In this document: one piece after another, positions 1 through 11,177 of the stretch
Layout of the letters: the number at the start of each line of letters is the position of its first letter
Position numbering within the stretch: position 1 is the first letter of the stretch
NCBI GenBank assembly: GCA_030386875.1
Contig: CM059575.1
Coordinates: 15,958,293-16,022,292 of the forward strand
From: Morinoia aosen
Taxonomy: Eukaryota > Arthropoda > Malacostraca > Amphipoda > Talitridae
Length of the DNA: 64,000 nucleotides
Direction of reading: 5' to 3'
Notes under the pieces: model-generated
Told to the model about the DNA's origin: nothing
The model's input: only the letters and a program-made list of their open reading frames with translations
Databases searched by the model: none
Translations under genes and position numbers: made by a program

Positions 1-560
1 TGTTCCAGATAATTCTCGTTGTACAGCCTTTCCAGGCGCGTCAGGTACTCTGAAACTCTCTCTCAGCTTGTTTGCTTCTTGGTCACTATTTCAAACAGCG
101 CTTGCGTCGGATGTTCTACTTGGTCGGCGTAGGAGCGCAGCCATCTTTCTGCTTCTCGTAGGTTCGTTAGTGTACCAATTATTTTATTGCATTCCTTTGC
201 CTCTTGTGGACCTAGGCATAGGAAGAAGGCATTCACCTGCTCGCTGTTATTCAGATTGCCAGTCAAAAACTTCAACCTTGCCATATGTTCCCCTACATCG
301 TCGCCCCTCCGGAATTTGGCCCCTATGGCTCCCACGCAACTGGTTACCACGGGCATGTTAACTACTTCCTCTTCGGGCTGTGGTGGCGTTGCTGGCGCAT
401 TTCTGCGGTCGTTGTCCTTCTCCCGCGCGCAGGCATAGTGTCGATCTTCTTCAATTCACTTCTTCCGAAACTCAAAATTTTGCGATCACTCAAATGTTTT
501 CCACACCTACTCACTGTAAAACTTTTACTGAAACTTTGAAATTAATCGAGTGAAAACACC
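1..560 (-). mobile_element. gag-like fossil of an LTR retrotransposon (partial)
   Basis: A minus-strand open stretch of about 97 codons (63-356) continues in related frames to the left edge. It reads like the capsid part of a retrotransposon gag: a helical, charged segment with a phrase of the type EYLTRLERLYN near the edge. That kind of phrase is common in Ty3/Gypsy-type gag. No zinc knuckle, protease or LTR pair lies inside the window, so the element is partial and its family cannot be fixed. It is a broken fossil. A short divergent host gene is an alternative, but the resemblance to gag and the repeat-rich setting make a retroelement more likely. Confidence 0.45.
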
Positions 561-818
561 AGAATTTTCTCACTTAGACTTATCACTTTTATAAACACTT
601 TCCCTTTCTTTATCTATATGGCAGTGTGCTTGCTGGCTTCTCACACCGGAACACAGAAAATCATCACTACGAGTCATGTACCTCTACTGAATTTCTGTAC
701 GTTTTGCACATGAAATAACCACGCAAAAAAAAAAAAAAATACAATGCACTTGTTATACTACACTCACCAAATTCACACAAATTACAAAGCGATCGTGTTG
801 ATCTCACCAAATTGTGAT
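561..818. other. unassigned spacer, possibly leader of the gag-like fossil
   Basis: No coding sequence is seen. The stretch holds an A-run (about 725-738) and two copies of the 11-mer CTCACCAAATT (about 762 and 803). It could be the 5' leader or LTR remnant of the minus-strand gag-like element, because it lies just upstream of that frame, but no terminal repeat pair was found. Confidence 0.3.
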
Positions 819-2445
819 GTCACGAGAAATTGTCCCTTCACCTCCTTGTTAACATTTCATTAACAGGAAGATCCGGCTCTCGGAGTTGAGGAATGGCACA
901 CCTCCAAAGGATACATATACGACACAAAATTAATGAATAATAATCGGCAATTACAGTACATATACTAAAAAGAAAAGGTACTCACCGACGCTAGCTGACC
1001 CACTAACTCAGCGCGTTTCAGTGCGCTATTTTGCCTCGGTGAGATGTGGTGCGGGCGTAATGGGGTTTTTAAACACCATCAAATGCTAAGGAATCTTTAT
1101 AATGGAGCACCCTGGTACAAAACATTAATCGTAATTTACTGGCACTGTAAGTAACGCATATTGACAAATACTACTCTGCCTAATTGACCGGTCAATTCCC
1201 TCAAGTAAATTACACACGGAACACACACAATGAAATAATGCCTAACTGATGGGTCGGCGCACTCCAACGCCACAATGGATTGTCATTTAGCCTCGGATCA
1301 CAAGTTCTGTCACCCCAGAGCAGCTTCAGTTCATTCCCTGTTTCTCACACAGTGCATAAATTGTCTTTGGACGTTCTTATGAAGAAGTCGTACTTGCAAT
1401 CAATAGGAGAAAGGAAAGCCGCCCTCCTGTGGAGCAACAAAATTTTTAACAATTACTTCGATTCTACAATTTTCTCATACATATATATATATGCACATAT
1501 TCCACATTTAATTCAAATGCTCCAACTCTCTTTTACGTTACATGAACCTATCGTTTCCAGCGATATCTATCGTGACAAAAAGAACGAGCCTTACCCGCCC
1601 TTACGAAGTTATTAACATTTTTCTTTGAACAACCTCCACGTTACGGAATCTTCTTTCCTCTGCAAAAAGTAAAAAAAAATGTAAACCCTTAATTTGTTGA
1701 TTCAAGAAAGATTATGTCTTGACAGGTTTTGCACTCATTTTTCAACGTATGACATTTTACGTTAACACCCAGTCATGACGCAGAGTATAACATTTTAAGC
1801 TGACACCTAGCCACGACGCACCATATCGGAACGCTCGCAAAAAACTTACTCACTCATGTTTTCCGCGCTACCCAGAGTGTTCCTTTAGGACTACCCTCTC
1901 TCCACTCATGACCAATATTACTGTTCTTGCACTTCCAAACCTTCGCCGGCTTTGTCCTATTGGCTCCTCCCGAGGTTGCACGCTCCCTATTCGCTGTGAG
2001 CCGAACACGCCTTTTTTCGCCCCTATTTTGTGTGTTAATTCTTGAAGTCTAAGTCCGTTGGCGAAAAAGCTTTCTCACGCCTCTACCCTCTGCTCCCCTA
2101 CCCTTAGCCAGCCTATGGTCAACAAATCTTTGCCTTTTGTGGTAACCCTACACCGCACTCCTTGTTCGCCTCTCGAGGTTTGCTTACCAAGCACACCACT
2201 ACCCAGCTCGAGTGCCTGCCACATAAATCTATGTTGAATGTAAACATTCAGGCCTACACTCATGTTAGAGCAAGCCACTCGTATCATTGGAATGCGCCGA
2301 CCACGGTTTTATAAACTCACAATTTTAGTTCAAGCAAACAAAAGTTGTTACACATTAAAACTCGAATTTATTACACATGATTAAAATTTCCCTAAATTCT
2401 CATGTTTTTGATTCGCAAAATTGATTATTCTTAACAGATTCTCGA
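819..2445. mobile_element. Repeat family E, copy 1 (unclassified interspersed repeat)
   Basis: This 1.6-kb block is repeated, with clear but imperfect similarity along its whole length, at 53387-56122. The second copy differs mainly by a 1052-bp insertion. Both copies start GTCACGAGAAA and end ATTCTCGA or ATTCTCGAC, so the edges are shared. A hairpin-like TGTTAA...TTAACA motif lies about 28 bp inside the left end. No protein family is recognisable in it, so it is probably non-autonomous. Flanks here show only a 4-bp match (TGAT) and the right side abuts a LINE ORF1 fragment. The ends show only a faint inverted relationship (GTC-AC-GAGA against GTC-GAGA), so no superfamily is assigned. Confidence 0.7.
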
Positions 2446-3355
2446 TGATTTGTTCCAGAGTTTTTGTTTTGATAATTAGGCTTCCTGTTCTTTTGTAGTC
2501 TACTTTCTCAACAGGCCCACAATTCTTGTTCAATACCTCCTGTATCCTAAAGGGGTTAAGTTTTGTAAGGTTGACATGCTCATCAGTTGAGGAGATTATA
2601 ATGTGCCTTGTAGATTGTGGCATCTTGTCAGCATTTTCTGAAAGATTCAGATTTATTTTAGCTGATTTCTTTTCTACTGTGGACATTTTTTTCATTTGCA
2701 GCAGTTCTTCTTGATTATTAGGAATTTTATCTTTGCTGGCATTGAAGGAATTTTCATTAGATAGAACTCCTGAAGGGTTTGATATCATTGATAATGACAG
2801 TTCCTCAATAGAAGTGTTTGATATTTCATGAGTATTTCTTTTTTTATTATTATTGGCTTCAAGTGTATCATCTGGGCTTTTGTCAAGTGTTCTTTTGTTA
2901 GCCTTTGAATTTGCTGTTTGACTTTTATTTTCCTGCAATTTTTTTGAATGGTAGGGATTCTCTGACTCAGCTTGAACTGGTTGGGACAAAGTTACTGGAG
3001 TTGAGCTCCTAACCTTAAGGTTCTTTTTGGTAGGGGCAGTGCCTCCATGTTTTCCTCTGACAGGTTGTGTGTATGAGTTGGGTTTTTCTCTCTCTTTTTT
3101 GGAGAGCCTCCAGCTGCTTTGGAATTTTTTCCATTAGTTGGCATTGCAACTTCCAGTCTGTTCAGAACCTTCTGCAAAGTTTTTGATATGTTTTCTATTT
3201 GAGACACTTCTAGGGGTTGTTTTGATAGAAGGAATGGAATTTAAGTACCAGTTATTTCCTAACAAGGAGAGCACTACGTGACGTTTAAAGTTGATGAGTT
3301 TAAGAAGCTCAGAACTTGCCCGAGCTAGGGGCAAAGGCCCCACCAGATTAGGCAA
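2446..3355 (-). pseudogene. ORF1 fragment of an I-like LINE, truncated by repeat E
   Basis: The minus-strand frame at 2381-2989 aligns by eye with the ORF1 of LINE-2 at 17403-18446. Shared landmarks include a segment ending SSTDEHVNLTKLNPFRI (LINE-2: TSTDASINLTRTNPLRI) and SLIIKTKTLEQ (LINE-2: SLLITTKSLEQ). Identity is roughly 45 percent, so this is a related but distinct family. Upstream codons run on in other frames (2992-3207, 3134-3355), meaning at least one or two frameshifts. The zinc-knuckle half is missing because similarity stops exactly where repeat E begins. The last codons of the open frame (2381-2445) are E sequence, not LINE. No ORF2 belonging to this copy is seen. Confidence 0.65.
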
Positions 3356-3600
3356 TCACCCTCAACAGCTGCCTCAGTATTCAGTTATCATACAAAAATA
3401 ATAATTTCTTAATAAAGGTACTTGCCAGTTTAAAGCCAGTAATATCGTAATTAGCCACCACGTCCTGTCCGCTCAAACATCCGACCAACCTCAATCCTTG
3501 TTAATTGTCGCGTCTTAAAAGACACGAAAAATTAAAGAATATTGACAATTTTATTTCGGCAACATTCTGCGGATCCGCGCTGGTCCGCAAGAATGACGCC
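3356..3600. other. spacer between LINE fragments
   Basis: No gene is recognised. The stretch separates the I-like ORF1 fragment (minus) from LINE-1 (plus). The true 5' end of LINE-1 may lie in or just after it, because no sharp boundary is visible. Confidence 0.3.
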
Positions 3601-4098
3601 AACGTTCTATTTTATTTGAAGTGCGTGGGAGCCGGAATTTGCACTTCGTAGAGACGCAGGCAATTGTTTCTTATAGGTAAGGTTATATTACTTTGTGACG
3701 GGGATACGGTGTGCACGTGCTTCTGATTCTCCGACGAAAATTGTGGTGAATTAAAGTGAAGTTGCTGAAAAACTGGTAAAGTTTGTATATTCACGTGAGT
3801 TCAGTGTGTGACTTTGTATGGAGTGCTCGTGAGAATAGCTTTTTTTGTTGCGTGAGAGTTGAGACTGAGCATTGGACTTTGGTGTGGTGACTTGCAAATT
3901 TTGACTGAGGTGTTTTGACTGGTAAGCTTTCTTTGCATATAATGAGTATAGTGTGTGACATTGTAGAGAGTGAATGTGAGAGTAGTAGGAAACGTTTTTG
4001 TTTCTTTTGGTTTGATAACTTGATTTTCAGTAGATTTGGTGAGTGAAGACTTCTTCTGCCTGTGAAATTTGTACTGAGAGAGAAGTCTGTGTTTGAGG

Positions 4099-5240
4099 AT
4101 GGCAAGAAATAGGACTGGTCGTAGGAAGGGAGGTGCAAGTGGAATGGATGAGGAGATTGAGTGCATGACTTGTAAAGAGTGGGTAGATATAGATACATGC
4201 AAAGGTTTGAGAGGAATGAGTCGGAGAAAGTTGAGTGATCTTGTGTTTACGTGCTGGAAATGTTTGAATGATGAGAGTAAGAAGTTGAAAGAGGAGGTTG
4301 AGAGATTGACAATTTTGATGGTTGCTTTGGAGGCTGACTTGAAGGATGAAAGGAAGCTGAACGAAGGAAAGAATGAGAATGGTGCAAATGCAGTGAATGA
4401 AGAGGTAAATGGTGGTGCAAGAAGTGCAAATGAAGTGGATGATAAGGCAAATGATGGTGCAAGGAGTGTGAATGAAGCAAATGATGGTGCAAATGTGACA
4501 GATGAGAGTAGAAGGATGAATGAGCATGATGAAAGAGGTACAAATGGAAAGAGAGTGAATGAGCCACCTGTTGAGGTAACACATGAGGTGCAGGAGCCTG
4601 TAGTGGAAGCGAATGAAAGGAAGATGAATGGAAAGAATGATCTGAGTGAAAGAAGTGAGCGAAAGAGTAGCATGAAAGGGAGAGTAAGACCTATGATTAG
4701 AATATGTGGAGATAGCATGGTGAAGAATGTTGATAGGTTTGTATGTATGAGTGACAGTAGTGGATGTACGAGCATGAGAGGGAAAGGAGTGTAGGAGATT
4801 TGCATAGGCATGCTGAGAGAGTGATAGATGGAATGGACGAAGGAATGGTTGTACTGCAAGGAGGTGGCAATGGGTTGCTTGAATGTGGGAGAGAACGTAC
4901 GGTGAATGCAATTATGAAAGTTGTTGATAGGGCGCGGAAGAAGAATGTTAGAGTGGCGGTGACTAGCCTCCTAAGAAGGCCTGCGTGTGATGAGGAGTAT
5001 GAAAGGGTGCGAAAGGAGGTGAATAGAGAGTTGCATGAAAGGATTATGAGTATGAGAGCTGAGAGTGTGGGAAAGCGTGAGCTGGGTTCCAGCTTCCTTG
5101 ACATGGATAGCGTGATCCAGGATGGGTGTTTTCTTGGAGATGGAGTCCATCTTACAAAAGAAGGTGAGATGAAACTCTCCAAAAAATATATCCGGTGGAT
5201 CAGGGCTACTCATGTCATAATGGAAGGTGGAACTGGATGA
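4099..5240 (+). pseudogene. LINE-1 ORF1: PHD-type zinc finger, coiled coil and SGNH esterase
   Basis: ORF1 proteins of CR1-like LINEs bind the element RNA, and some carry an esterase of unknown substrate. The first part (ATG at 4099, to 4794) has a PHD-like cysteine pattern (CMTCKEWVD ... FTCWKC), then a charged coiled coil (about residues 55-90) and an Asn/Glu/Lys-rich linker with repeats of the NEANDGAN type. It ends in the SGNH block I motif CGDSMV. The rest of the esterase is in another frame from about 4764 to 5240, so there is one frameshift near 4764-4794. That part carries GGGNGL, where block III usually reads GxND, and the C-terminal GDGVHL with the catalytic Asp-His pair. The block III Asp appears to be replaced by Gly. 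Not functional as it stands. Confidence 0.75.
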
Positions 5241-5269
5241 ATGAAAATCCGTCAGAGCAAAAGTGAGGA

Positions 5270-8200
5270 ATGTCTGGAATTGTCCAATTAAATTGTGTTG
5301 TAAGGTTTGGAAGTATAAATGTGCGTGGATGGAATGCAGGAAAGTTAGATGACCTCGTAGTAGAATTTGAGAATGGAAAATTGGATTGTGTTGGTGTAGT
5401 AGAGACCCAAATGCGTGATAGAGTCAGTTTAACATGTAAGGGGAATAAGTATCAAATGATAGGAAAAGGGCGTGTAAATTGGCAAAAAAGAGGTGGTGGA
5501 GTTGGTTTGATTGTAAAGAATGCTCTAAATTGGAAATTAGAGGAACTTCCTGTTGGAAATGAACCTGAAAGTGAAGATTTGTTAGCAATTAAGTGTGAAA
5601 GAATGCATGCCAGAGAATGTATTGTTGTGATTGTATGTTATATGACAACTGATGGGATTTTAGCTCATGAAGAGAATGTAAAAAAGTATGAAATATTAAC
5701 AAGGATTGTACGAAAACACTGCAGGTGCCCCCTGATTGTGATGGGTGACATGAATGGCTATGTTGGTATACTTGGTGAGCCGGTGAATGCAAATGGACAA
5801 AAATTGATAGATTTTTGTGATGAGAATGAACTTGAAAACCTGAATGTCACGAAAGGAAATGGCTTGCATACATGGCAAAGCAGGGAATGGAAAACTGCAA
5901 TTGACTATATGATTGTGAATAGTAGAGCAAGAGAGTGTGTCAATGAGATGTTTGTAGATGAAGATGGTTTTGATATTGATAGTGACCATAAAATGCTTGT
6001 GCTTGAATATAACTGGGGTAGAAAGGAGTCAATGCAGAAGGTCAGTAGTGTGAAAGAAAGTTGGCAAATATAAAAGGCAAACTGGGAAGAATTTAAGAAT
6101 GAATTGAGTAGGTATAACTGGAACAGGTGTGGAAATGTAAATGACCTAAATGGTGAGATTGCAAGAACCTTGTATGATGTGGCAGAGCAAAAGATTGGTA
6201 AAATAAAATGTAGGAAAGGGACAGGGAATGCCAGGTGGTTTACAAGTGAGATAAAGGAAGAACGAATGAGAAGAAAGACTTTAAATAAGAAACAACGCAG
6301 TATGAGGAAAATGTATGAAAGAAACAGAATTACTGAGGATGAATGGCAGAGTGCATGGAATGAGTACAAGGACCAGCAGAAGAAAGTAAGGAGAATGATT
6401 AATGAGGCTAGAGTTAAAGAGGAAAGACACCAAGTTGAAAATCTAAGTAAGAAAGGTCCGGATGGAATAAAAGATTGGTATAAGTTTATACAAGGTACTG
6501 ATAGAAGTAGTGAAGTTCAAGTTGATGAATTAGTAGTTAATAGTTGCAGTGTGCAAGATAGGATGCAAATGGTGAAAGCAGTTGAAGAATACTGGGAGGA
6601 CATTGGTGGAATGAATGAGCAGGTTACAGATGATGCACCCATAAATTTTCTGATTGATGAACGTGAACTGCAAATGGAAGACAAAATCACTTGTGAAGAA
6701 ATTGTAAGTTTTCTGAAGAAAGTGAAAAATGGAAAGGCATGTGGCCCTGATAAGATCCCATATGAGTTATATAAATGTGGAGGAGAGAGTGTAGTCAGTA
6801 TGTTGAAATGTTTATTTGATGAGAGATGGAAGAGTGAAAGAGTACCGGATGACTGGAACAAGTGTAATGTAGTTCTGTTGCATAAGGGTGGACATAAGAG
6901 TTTGAAAGAACTTATAAATTACAGACCAATTGCACTGGGTGACACTGTATGTAAGATATTTTGTGGTATTTTGAAAGAGAGAATGAAAAATTTAGTTGAG
7001 GGATTAGGAGTCCTAGGTGAAGAACAGAATGGTTTTAGGCAAGATAGACGTGGGGAAGATAATCTGTTTGTAGTGAGTGAAATAATTGAGCGAATGAGGA
7101 AGGATGATAAGAAGGTGTATTTAGCATTCCTGGATATTGAAAAAGCGTATGACAGAGTGGATCGGGTTAGGCTCTTTGAAGTTTTGAGAAAAGTTGGGTT
7201 TAGCAGAAAAATAGTAAAAATTGTACAAAGTCTGTATGAGAACACAAGCCCTATATACAGGTTAGGAAATTTGGAAACGGGGCAATTGAGGAGTGTTAGA
7301 GGAGTGAGACAGGGCTGTACTCTGTCTCCCCTGTTGTTTGGATTGTACACAGAAGAATTAGCAGTTCGACTGAGAAGGAGTGGCTTAGGACTGAAAGTTG
7401 GTAATGAGAGACTGAGCTGTTTGTTGTATGCTGATGATGTGGTTGTGGTTAGTGAATGTGGACATGAACTGCAAAGGATGCTTGACATTGTGAACGGATA
7501 TAGTACAGATTTCAAGATGAACTTCGGTGCCGACAGAAGCAAGGTTATGGTTATAAATAGTGATGAGACTGATAGAGACGGACTGTGGAATATTGGAGAA
7601 ATCAGAATAGGTAGAACAAAAGAATATAAATATCTACGTTGTATGATAAGTGAAGATGGATGCGCTAGAACTAAGGGTGAGAAAGTGGCAAAAGCTATGC
7701 AGTGGAGTGGACGATTAAGTAGCGTGGCCAGATACAGAGCAAACAAGTATGAATGTGTGAGAGGAGTGTGGAAGTATGTTGCTGTACCTAGTGTCATGTA
7801 TGGTATGAGTGCTCTTGCCTGGAATGGAAGTGATCTCGAAAAGCTGGATGTAATACAAAATAAGGTAGGACGGTTAGCATTGGGTGCTCCGAAATGGACA
7901 GCTACAGAAGCCATTAGAGGTGACCTTGGGTGGAGCCTATTTTCAGAAAGAATGATGAAAGAAGTGCTGAATTATAAGGTGAGAATTGAAAGAATGCAGA
8001 ATAGCAGATGGGTAAAGCGAATTTTTGAATGGAACCTGAGTGTAAGCTATTGGGAGAAAGTGTGTTGGGGGCATGCAAGGAAGCTTAATATGCAAAAGAT
8101 TATTCATGTTAGAATTGGGAGACCTGTGGATGACTGGAGTTTAATAAATCCTGGAGGTGTAGGGCCTGAGTGGGACTGCAAGAGGTGGAAGAAAGAGATT

Positions 8201-8661
8201 GAGAGGCAGACAAAAGAGTATGGATTGAATAAGTGGAGGCTTAGCATGATGCGGAAGCCTACACTTGATTGGTATATGAAAAAAGAAGCACCTAAGTTTG
8301 AGATGTTCTATGATGGTAGTTTTGGAAGTCAACTCTTGTTTCTGTGGGATGTAAGTCATTGAGTGTGAACAGACGTACATGGAGGTGGAATGAGAATAAT
8401 AACAGATTATGTCAGCAGTGTATTAGTGGAGTGGAGGAAACAATTGAGCATTTTGTGCTGGAATGTAGTAAGTATGAGCAAGAGAGAGAAAGTTTTATGA
8501 ATGTGGTGCTTGTACAACATGGAGAGAATGAGTGGTATGCCAGATGTGCTGAAGATGATTGCGGTATGAGCTGTCTTGCTGGATTGGATCAGGAGTGTAA
8601 TTTGAGTATCATTGAAGCTATGAAAATGTTTCTTGTGCGTGCCTGGAGTAAGAGACAGTGA
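5270..8661 (+). pseudogene. LINE-1 ORF2: APE endonuclease, reverse transcriptase, C-terminal zinc motif
   Basis: ORF2 nicks target DNA and reverse-transcribes the element RNA there. The ATG at 5270 follows ORF1 by 29 bases. The endonuclease shows SINVRGW, VVETQM, GDMNGY, AIDYMIVN and SDHKM, matching the APE-type catalytic set. The reverse transcriptase shows GPDKIPYELYK, YRPIALG, AFLDIEKAYD, GVRQGCTLSPLLF and the catalytic LLYADDVV. The C-terminal motif CQQC-x8-H-x4-C is at about 8421-8472. Two defects are visible: an in-frame TAA at 6071-6073 (same frame resumes immediately) and a frameshift near 8340, after which the zinc motif reads in another frame to 8661. The catalytic residues themselves are kept. 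Confidence 0.85.
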
Positions 8662-10451
8662 CTGGAATGAGCCAGTCAGGTAGAATGGTCAGTAATGACC
8701 CAATATGCCTGGGGATGGTGTTTTGACACACTGGCTATCCCAGTGATGCCATCCAATGGCACCTTGTGACAAGGATTGGTAGATCCTGAGTAGTTTAGTG
8801 GACAAGTCTGGTACCAGGCGCTGAACTCTTTGTGTGAAAATTGTGGAGGGAATTGTAGGCCGTTACAAAGGCCTCGACGCTATCAGCCCTCAATTTCATG
8901 TTGAAGTTCAAGTTCAAGGAACAGGTTCCCGGATAATTTTAAGTTTCTGTGTCTTTTAAAAGTGAATTTGTGTAAGAAACTTATTTAACTTGGGCGTATT
9001 CCTTTACTGGCTATATTTGTCGATTGCTTTCGCACAACTCGTGTATGATAGCGGTGAACAGCCGGTTGCTAGAGCATTCGAGGATGTTTTTGGCGGCTGG
9101 TGAGTCACCCACATTGAGTCAGACTAGCCGTTGTGATGTTGTGAATCTGGTGCGCTCTGCAGCTGCAGTGTAACGCTGGAAATTAGTCAGATTCTAGGTT
9201 AACGGTATTTTAGCTGAACACTGTGATTTTGCAATTTGCCTGTTAAATAATTTAACTCTGAGGTTAGGTTTAATATGTGCATTCTCATGCTAAGTTTTAA
9301 CAACTCAGCATGGGGAAAGCTGGTGTGTCAGACAGGTTCAGTGAGTGTGTGGTTTTCACAGATTTGCCTGATTCCTATTTTTCTTTCGTTGTTCAAAATG
9401 ATTCCGTATTAACGTCTAAATGTTTTTTTTTTTTGCTCAGCAATATTTGCATAATAGTCAAGCTATGTAAGCATGTTGTCATAGAAAGTAAATATAACAT
9501 TGTAAACAGTGTCATAGGCAGTAAATGTAACATGGAAAGACTGACATTTCAATGCATTTGAATTGACACAGATGATTTTATTTTAAGTTTATTACATTCA
9601 TAGTTTAACACAAAACTAACACGATTTTACATTTAATTAAGAATACAAATCAACCACTGCTTCACTATTGAAAGATTTGTGTACTAAAAATACAAACTAT
9701 GTTGTGGTTCTTCCATGGATTAGACACCAGTTGTTGATTTTGAGAGATTCACAATGATACATCGTGCTAAACTTGTACCAACTTGGAAACATGATTTTTC
9801 TTGTCTTTGTATTGCAATCTTTATAATATTCATTAAGAAACAGATATAAAATAAAGTAAAATATTTGTCTCACAGAAACTTGTGAGACCACTAGCCCAGG
9901 TGATTTGTGTCTCAGGGCGATGATGGTCAACGTGTACTTGTGCCCTGTATTTAAAATCAAGCCAGTTAAAAAGAAAAACTGGCGAGGCGTGTCAGACCTT
10001 TTCAGTATTAGGCTAGCCAATGATATATCCGTTGTTATCTTTAACGATAGGATTCCTGACTGATCTGCTGTAACCTAAGTAGCTTATCCCTGCATCAGAG
10101 ACCTAATCTTAATCATTTCCCCGCCCACAGGTAGAGCAAAGAAAAATAAGTAGCCGCTTCTCTTTTAGATGTAAATAGGCTTTTACGAGATTTTCTAGCG
10201 TGAGGGACCTTCCCCCACCGTCTGTAAGTATTCTAAGAAGTATTGTCGGGTTGTTATATCAGGGTGGTAACCAGTGGTATTACAAATGTGTCTTTAGAAA
10301 TGTGTTCCTAGCAATGTGCTCCGTAGGTGGAGACTTGTTCTCTTCCATGTGAATGCAACGGAAACCTTTCTTGTTTTGTGAACTTATTTCCTAGCTTATT
10401 GTTCCTGTGCACCTTGTGCGTAGATTCCGCGTTCCCCCAACTCCACGCTAG

Positions 10452-10770
10452 ATGGTGCCTTCCTCTTTCCTCTCTTGGGACATCCTTGTCGTGGTTAAGG
10501 GAGGCTAAAAATTTCTTACATAATAATAACAGTAATAGTAATGCGAATTGTCGTTGTGCTACGTCGTTAGCAGGGCGGCGAATTCCCTTTTTTATGTGCT
10601 ACTATTCTATGGCCTCTTATGTCTCACTCAGCTATTTCTCGTGTACCCTCGAGGTATGAATTTACTTTCTTGTTGTGCGGTGCTATATAAATGGTGCCTT
10701 CCTCTTCCCTCTCTTGGAACATCTTTGTCGTGGTTAAGGGAGGCTAAAACTTTCTTATGTAATAATGAAT
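10452..10770. repeat. direct repeat of about 80 bp, 236 bp apart
   Basis: The stretch at 10452-10530 (GGTGCCTTCCTC ... GTGGTTAAGGGAGGCTAAAA ... TTCTTA) recurs at 10688-10766 with few changes. Spacing is 236 bases and the DNA between is partly similar, so this may be a diverged tandem duplication. No function is suggested. Confidence 0.7.
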
Positions 10771-11099
10771 ATTGTGTTACAAATTCCGTCACTAGAATAT
10801 CATACCTAGTTCTAACATTATTTAGCCGTTCTCTGCGTCTTGCTCAAGAAGTAGGAGATTCCTTTCTCGTTATGCAGCACCATATACATTAATTGATCAT
10901 TCGACTATGATCTTGAATTAGGATTTTCTTGTCATGCAATTCCTGGTCCGAGTCTGAATCATACCTGTCTGGGCAGATTTACGGAGTCGCCTGGATAAGA
11001 ATTAAAACCGAAGAAACCTCGCATTCTTTTGGAATCCTTGCGCCTTCCGTTCTATTGTGTGCCGAAGCGAAGATAGAAATTCCGCTAGCGCACAACAAT

Positions 11100-11177
11100 A
11101 CATTAATATTTCATACTTTTTTACATTCTCTTCATGAGCTAAAATCCCATCAGTTGTCATATAACAATCAATACAAT
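11100..11177 (-). repeat. isolated fragment of LINE-1 endonuclease region
   Basis: On the minus strand this stretch matches LINE-1 at about 5630-5700 almost base for base (shared core TTATATGACAACTGATGGGA). No further LINE-1 sequence lies on either side. It is a very short, internal fragment rather than a normal 5'-truncated copy. Confidence 0.7.

Larger units (their letters stand above)
3600..8925 (+). mobile_element. LINE-1: near full-length CR1-like non-LTR retrotransposon
   Basis: The element has an untranslated leader of roughly 500 bases, ORF1 (PHD plus esterase), a 29-base gap, ORF2 (endonuclease, reverse transcriptase, C-terminal zinc motif) and a 3' tail ending near a short repeated TTCAAG motif (about 8901-8918). 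CR1 and L2 group LINEs often end in short tandem motifs rather than poly(A). The esterase and PHD combination in ORF1 is a described feature of CR1-like LINEs. The left edge is not resolved, and no convincing target-site duplication was found. Each ORF is broken only once or twice, so the insertion is not very old. A 72-base fragment of its endonuclease region also lies inverted near 11100. Confidence 0.8.

Noticed and set aside
1280-1615. 111-codon plus-strand frame in repeat E
   Set aside because: The same region in E copy 2 does not keep the frame, so it is unlikely to be coding.
3801-4911. Long minus-strand open frames, Ser/His/Leu-rich
   Set aside because: They are antisense shadows of LINE-1 ORF1, whose low-complexity codons lack stops on the other strand.
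9697-10020. 107-codon minus-strand frame
   Set aside because: No recognisable motif, no clear splice or polyadenylation context, and AT-rich DNA where such frames arise by chance.
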